Source: Siphonodentalium dalli | Taxonomy: Eukaryota; Mollusca; Scaphopoda; Gadilida; Siphonodentaliidae | DNA: 64,000 nucleotides | Direction: 5' to 3' | Assembly: GCA_032622095.1 (NCBI GenBank) | Contig: CP136069.1 | Coordinates: forward strand, 163,115,043 to 163,179,042 | Shown: positions 58,310 through 64,000 of the stretch, piece by piece | Numbering within the stretch: the first letter of the stretch is position 1 | Layout of the letters: every line of letters begins with the position of its first letter | Notes under the pieces: generated by a model | Seen by the model: only the letters and a program-made list of their open reading frames with translations | What the model was told of the DNA's origin: nothing | Database searches by the model: none | Program-made: the position numbers and the translations under genes

Positions 58310-59944
58310 ATATTAATATAAGATTGATTGATTTATCCTCTGCCAATACTCCCATCCATTTAACATTTGGTAACTGTATACTCATTATTGAGTAGTTACT
58401 GGATTCCCGTTGATTAATTCGTAATGAATCGATGTTCATGATGTTTGCTGAATAACCCTACATATGAATCCTCAACGTTTCTCTGCAGGCATGTCATCTG
58501 CCTATAGAACTGAGCATCCTTACATATTTCCCCTACCATTTAAGAACGTAGTGATCCAACTTATACTTGTATCCATTTAATATGACCATACACACGCGCA
58601 ATTAATGAACCAAAGCTAAACCACTCACATGAGGGTAGCTGTGGCTTATATATATTTTTTTTAGCAAAATCAGTTTATAGATTCACTGGTATTCCCACCA
58701 AATAAGGTTCACATAAGCCTATGTTTCCTGCAGTAATTATCAGATATTACACTCCGTACATAACGGTTCGTCGAAAGAATAGACCCCAATCATAATTTCT
58801 AGTATAATTTAGGCCAATCGTATTTCCGGGTAGTCTTGATTGTCAGCTATATTATACATGGTATAAACTAACCAACATCAAAGTGAAAATAGTTGTACTT
58901 GTCGAGCAGGGATCGGGGACATTGTTACTGAATTTAACCAATATATTTCTTGACGCCGATTGAGCGCTGCGACTGAGATACTATGTGGAGAAGCATTTCA
59001 ATTTTATAGCTGTTCATTTCATTCAGAAGATGTCACCGTGTCAATTTCAACAAAAATCGACGAACAACGTCATCGTGTGACTTTCCCCATTGACCGAGCT
59101 CGCCTGAACATGCTTGCATGTATCTTCTGCTTTGTTCAAAATAGTGTTTCCCTTCGATTCCAGTATGATATTTATGATTATCACATGCATGTATGTACTA
59201 AATAGTCTTATGATAACAATTAATTCCATATTAAATATATGCTATTTCGTTTCACACAGGACCGTAGAGCAGCAAGTGATGTACATTAAAGGCCCACCCC
59301 AGCACAGAAGTTCGGTAAATTTGTGATCTCAATCTTATTATTTTCACATCACGAATTTCGATCACTTTTGACTCGCCCCGCAGGGTGTAGGTCGTAGTTA
59401 CCATAGTGTCGTTATTTATTTTGTCTAATCTTCTCAATAAAAGGTAAACTACCCGTTACCACCGCCATGAATGAACTTAAATTGTAATTCAACATTCATA
59501 ATTCTCATTTGCAATTGTATATACATAATTTGGAAAGAGGTATGTGGACGATTTCCGAAAAAAAAATCGATATAGCACTGAAAATACGTTGTTCTAATAT
59601 TGTTCAATAAATTTTAAATCGTTTCGTTTGTGCCGTTTATTGTTTTGTAGTCAGTGGTCGCTTAAAATATTGTGGCTGCATACCATGCATGGTGTAACAC
59701 CTAGAGCCATCGCCGCTCTGAAATGTGTATGGTACCCACATATGGTACCACATAATTTTGACAAACGAAGAGAAAGCAGCGTGTGAAGGTTTTTAATAGT
59801 TTTCCGGACATTCCGTTCTGATTCCAGAATTATAATGAATACAAATGGCACCATATGTCTATGGGGTCTGTAGATTGTGTTCAAAGTGGTATCTGTAATT
59901 ACTTCAATGCTCTTTCTGAGACATTTAATGAAAGGTAGTTCAGG
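58310..59944. other. Downstream or intronic sequence, nothing recognised
   Basis: Several pyrimidine-AG sites (for example TTCACACAG near 59259) are followed by frames that stop quickly, and I see no CCP or HYR pattern. Confidence 0.4.
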
Positions 59945-60040
59945 TATTCATCGACATACTTTGATATCAGGAACAATTTAAAAGCGAATATTTATTCATC
60001 GACATACTTTGATATCAGGAACAATTTAAAAGCGAATATT
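59945..60040 (+). repeat. Perfect 48-bp tandem duplication
   Basis: The unit beginning TATTCATCGACATACTTTGA occurs at 59945 and again at 59993 without visible differences. Confidence 0.9.
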
Positions 60041-61352
60041 ATTAAGTGCTGTTTGGAGTGGAGCTCAAACTGCTTTAAGTTTGTCTTAAGTGTGTTGCTT
60101 AAAATGTTAGACCAACAGTTGCATATTTTCCTATATGTTCAACTGATACTTTCAGTAACAGTTTGCATGGAAATTTCAAATAGTTGGAAAGGTTGAGGTA
60201 TTGTAACAAAATGATGTCTACCAAACTCAACTTCTCTATCATTTGATTCAGTAAGCTGGTAGTTTGAAAAGTAATGCGAAAATTAGTTCACATATTTCTA
60301 TGAAATATTTCCCAGCTTAAAACGAGAGTGAAGCAGCCTCAGAATCAGTACAATGGAACCGTCGTGTCGGAGTTATGCCGAAGTCGCATGCTCATGGCCC
60401 GGGGGTTAGAATTTAATATACAGAGGTCATGGAATGGGTATGAGAATGCCATGAACAGCACCATCAGGTCAGATTCACAGGGTGCACACTAGTGTATCGA
60501 ATATGTAATTGACGTCAAAGCACCCAGTAACCTAGTTCGAACTATATTGATAGGTTGTTTAAAGGAGACTGGTTTCCGTCTTGCATTGAGATGTTACATG
60601 CACAACCAATGAAATAGCGCTCAGTCTGAGACAACTAATGGAAATCAATTCTTCATTACAATTCCACAGATGTAAATATGATATCATTATTGTCGATTTT
60701 TAATGATGGTTGGAACTGGTCTAAAATGTATGCTAAACCGGGGCTTATGATTGGCCAGTCAAGTCCTGATACCTTTTTGTATATATGATCAGTCGGAGTT
60801 TTATTCCGGCAGTCTGCTGCTCCTCTCGAACTTAACAACACCTCAAACTTAACTTGGTGCTGTTCCACTGCCTCGGTGTATTCCGAAGTTAACACTTGCA
60901 AACTATTTCTCTTAAATAAAATATCTACAACAATGACTCGACTACATTTGAAGACGACATACGGTTACGTCTATTCCAACTACACAACGAAAAACAAGTT
61001 CTACTAGAAGGGTGGTCATTTGGTGCTTGTGGTCAGGATTTACATAGAGAGCGCACAGTGATTATATCCATCTCGTTTTTTCAAATAATTTGGACGAACG
61101 AAACTAGGCTTGTGCATCAATCGGAATTTGGATTGTATGTTAAAAGACCTTTTAATGACGAACAAACTCTGGGAATAAATTTCATAAATGTTTGCATTAT
61201 ATTGATATATTGTTTGGGACATTCAGCATATGTCAAAAATAATATCTCAAGAAGAGGGATTTTAGACTGGAAAATTATTTCTAAGAGGAACTCTAAGCTG
61301 TATATCAACTAAAATAAGTAGGAATGACTTTTAAAATCTCTGTAAACCCGTT
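60041..61352. other. Nothing recognised
   Basis: Frames on both strands (60656-60901 minus, 61058-61312 plus) lack recognisable domains. The region leads into the Gypsy element, whose 5' boundary and LTR I could not define. Confidence 0.4.
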
Positions 61353-64000
61353 CTAAAAGACCTTGGGAATAATCAAACACTATTAACTGAAGGTGTAGGG
61401 ACACATAATAAACCATACCTAGTCGGACAAAAATTAGCAGTAATTAAATTACTAACTTTCCAAACAGATAATTTAGAAATTAAATCAATTAAATACCAGT
61501 ATAAACATTATTTAATAGATCCTCTAGTAGAACAAAATAAAATCACACAACCAGTCACACATTTTCCAGAAACAATTAAACAAACAACTTCAGTGCAACC
61601 CCTTACTATTGAAGAACCCTGAGACGAATACTAGTTATAGTGTTCATTCTGTCCATTTGCTAAAACTAATGAACGCACATATTCCATAATCGTATCATAT
61701 CATAATACTTCCACCGGATAATGACGACATATGACAACAAGCTCAAGCACAAGCCCCACCCCAACAAATGAATTGTAATCACCAGATGGGCATGGTGTTA
61801 CACGGGTTAAACCAACAATTCAAAGGGTTTAATCACAACTTAGCAGCTCAGGCTCAAGCAATTGGGACACAAACGGCAGTACAAAGTGCATTATCCCTGT
61901 CCAGTATGACAGATGTCTATGATGGCGACGGAAATAAATTCAAGGAATTTATTAAACAGGTTGGATGTTATCTTTAAGTAATGGGCACCCCTGATGATGA
62001 GAAGTGGTTAGTGGCTTTGGTAAGAACTCGAGGCCCAGTTACAGACTATTTGCAACGGTTAAAAAATAAACATCCGTGCACGACGAGATACCAGCTTTAA
62101 ATTAAAAGTCATTCGAGAAAATCCCATAATCTCGACGAGGCAGCAAATATAGCCATGGGTGAATTCAATATTAAAAAAAGATTTGCTCTCAGATTTCCTA
62201 AACAAAATTCAAAATCACAAGATGATCAATGTCAACCCTTGGATGTGGGCCGCATTCGTCCAAAAATTATACAGTGCACATATTGTAAGTTAATAGGACA
62301 TGTCTTTAAGTCCTGTCAAAAAATACAAGCTCATATACAGAATCCATTTGAACCTAAACCAATAAATTCAATACAGAGGTCAAATGAAAATGAAAAGCCA
62401 TTTCCAATCCAATTCTGTAAATACTGTGGAAAGAATAGAAAACATCGTGAATCAGAGTGTTACTTTAAGCAAAACCAATTTTAAAAGTATTCCATTACTT
62501 CAATGCCAATGATGGTCAGGTAAGTAGTCAGCAGCAGGTAAGTGGAGTCATAGATACCCAGAACAATAAGAAATCATAACAAAACCAAGGTGTGTTAAAT
62601 TTAGATAGCACGTCCAAAAGTAATCATAAACAAGCTATTAAGACCCCAGTTAGGCGAGAAATGATAAGCATACTTTGGTAGAGGCTGAGGATAAGTATGA
62701 ATTACTTTTCAAGCCCAATCAGGCTAAACCAAAAACATTAAAGGTAAACACTAAGTCGATATAGGAAAAAAGAAGCCTGGTAGATACTGGTGCTCAGGTC
62801 TCAATAATAAGTCATAAGCTTTATCAGAATTTACATGATAAACCTAAATTGAACAAGAAAATAGAAAATACTTGTCCTCGGTAACTGGAGGTCAATTAAA
62901 AGTCTTAGGTCAAGTGTACTTAAACTTTAAAAGTGATTGGACTTAAACAGAGTCATTCATTCTATATAGTAGATAATGTTTCCAGGAATTTAATCTTGGG
63001 AATGGACTGGGTGATAAGAAATTGTGTCAGGATCTATTTCGATCTTCAATGTCTTCGAATTTGTCATAAGCTAGTAACTCACAAATTGCTTGTCTAGTCC
63101 ATCTTAAAGCAGAAGCAGTTTTAAAACCAAGGAATAGTTTATTAAGGTCCATAATATTGTTGGTGGTTGTTGCGATTTGTTTAATTCACCTTACCTCAAG
63201 GTCACCCCAATAGATAATGGATTTATATCACAGTAACCCGGACTAATGATAAATGACTCCATAATTAAAATAGGTCAGAATCCAAGAAAACATTACCAGT
63301 GATAATAGTTAATGAAACAGATAAATTTTATAAACTCAAAAGATGATATGTAGTTTGACAAGTAGACCCAGCTAATGAAAATGAAATTATTGAAATCGAC
63401 ACAACTTCAGAGCATACTAACTACCAAAATACTTATAAACAAAATAATATTGATAGCATGGGAGATAGAGTTAAACTGAACGATATAGATGTACAAAGTG
63501 GTAAAATTGGTTTAATACACAACTTGTTAATTCAAAATGAAGATTACATTGCAGCTAATGATGCTCAGTTACAATTTTCTGATAGTTAAAATGTCAATAA
63601 ATACACAGGGAGAAACTCCAATTAAAATGGAACCCTATCGTGTACAATTCCCAAAACGATAAATTATAGATAAAGCAGTAGATGACATGCTACAATCTGG
63701 GGTGAAACGTCAAGATCACCTGGGCTTTTCCTTGCTTATTAGTGGGCAAGAATGATTGATTGATTGGGGTTTTTAACGTCGTTTTAGCAATAAAGCCATA
63801 TCACGACATAGTGGGCAAGAAAGATGGACCACGGAGTCCCAATACAATAACAAAGACAATTAGTTGGCCTCTTCCTGTCATAGATGACCTTTTGAACTCA
63901 TTAAACGGGTCAAGGTTCTTCTCAGCGCTTGATCTTAAGAGTGGCTGCTGGCAGATAAAATTAGATGAAGATGCTCAAGAAAAAAGTAGTTTTGTGTGTC
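61353..64000 (+). pseudogene. Degenerate Ty3/Gypsy LTR retrotransposon, gag-pol 5' part (cut by window end)
   Basis: Coding pieces with stops and frameshifts occur in the standard order. First is an AT-rich frame to about 61621, possibly N-terminal gag. Next is a gag-like stretch, with YDGDGNKFKEFIKQVGCYL ending at 61977 and a further piece TDYLQRLKNK in another segment. Then comes nucleocapsid with a CTYCKLIGHVFKSC zinc knuckle (CX2CX4HX4C) at about 62275-62316 and a variant CKYCGKNRKHRESEC near 62418-62462. An aspartic protease follows with LVDTGAQVSIIS near 62777 and NLILGMDWVIRN near 62988. Last is reverse transcriptase with WPLPVIDDLL and FSALDLKSGCWQIKLDEDA from about 63860. Several nonsense codons make it inactive. 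Codon use is strongly A-rich, unlike the CCP/HYR exons. It probably lies inside or just beyond the CCP/HYR gene. Confidence 0.9.
63741..63821. mobile_element. 57-bp SINE fragment with 12-bp target duplication inside Gypsy RT
   Basis: AGTGGGCAAGAA occurs at 63741-63752 and 63810-63821. The insert starts with a TGATTGATTGATT tract and contains 'cgttttagcaata' and 'atatcacgac', words found in SINEs of gastropods and other molluscs (from memory, not searched). Removing it restores the RT reading LLVGKKDGP, so it inserted after the Gypsy element. Confidence 0.75.

Noticed and set aside
59258-59330. TTCACACAG followed by a possible next exon of the CCP/HYR gene
   Set aside because: In the required phase 1 the frame meets a stop within three codons, and no CCP/HYR pattern follows.

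Overview
The window is eukaryotic, AT-rich, intron-rich and dominated by repeats. The gene architecture (a secreted protein built from CCP/sushi and HYR modules), the repeat repertoire (HINE/pearl-like elements with CAGA microsatellites, Penelope-like and Ty3/Gypsy elements, many foldback MITEs) and a short SINE piece resembling molluscan SINEs suggest a marine lophotrochozoan, most likely a mollusc. The species cannot be named from the sequence alone.

The only host gene I can support runs on the + strand from about 15.9 kb to at least 58.0 kb. It has a signal-peptide exon (15887-15966), a CCP exon (21663-21879), two exons forming one HYR domain (43516-43654 and 47093-47223), two CCP exons (49320-49493 and 57135-57335) and a single-exon HYR domain (57762-58016). 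Every exon has GT/AG borders. The phases chain without conflict (0; 0 to 1; 1 to 2; 2 to 1; 1 to 1; 1 to 1; 1 to 1), which is why I treat them as one gene. About 396 residues are visible over roughly 42 kb. Introns are about 5.7, 21.6, 3.4, 2.1, 7.6 and 0.4 kb. The 5' end (an upstream non-coding exon) and probably the 3' end lie outside what I can define. The last HYR exon is followed by a 223-bp partial tandem copy of itself that may act as an alternative terminal exon.

Layout: 1-9.2 kb holds composite 'ACTAG...CAGA' repeats, a TIR element and MITEs. At 9.3-12 kb there is a diverged direct duplication with a hairpin element. At 12.1-13.1 kb lies an array of GATGGCGGC-type motifs. At 13.9-15.85 kb a hairpin and a three-copy repeat directly precede the signal-peptide exon. 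The first coding intron carries a HINE-like element, a Penelope-like element with one nonsense codon, a foldback MITE and two head-to-tail HINE-like elements. The 21.6-kb intron holds a broken LINE, a 6.5-kb giant palindromic foldback element, a tRNA-derived SINE remnant, a second foldback copy and a retroposed insert with a perfect target duplication. The 3.4-kb intron holds a 5S-rRNA-derived segment and a second broken LINE. Later introns hold TTAA-ended MITEs and the best copy of the 3.25-kb composite repeat. The window ends in a degenerate Ty3/Gypsy element whose reverse-transcriptase region is split by a tiny SINE insertion.

The most interesting structures are the foldback family (nested tandem modules, GATGGCGGC-type motifs and a conserved central stem-loop), the shared plan of at least three unrelated-looking HINE/pearl-like families, and the compensated duplicate HYR exon.
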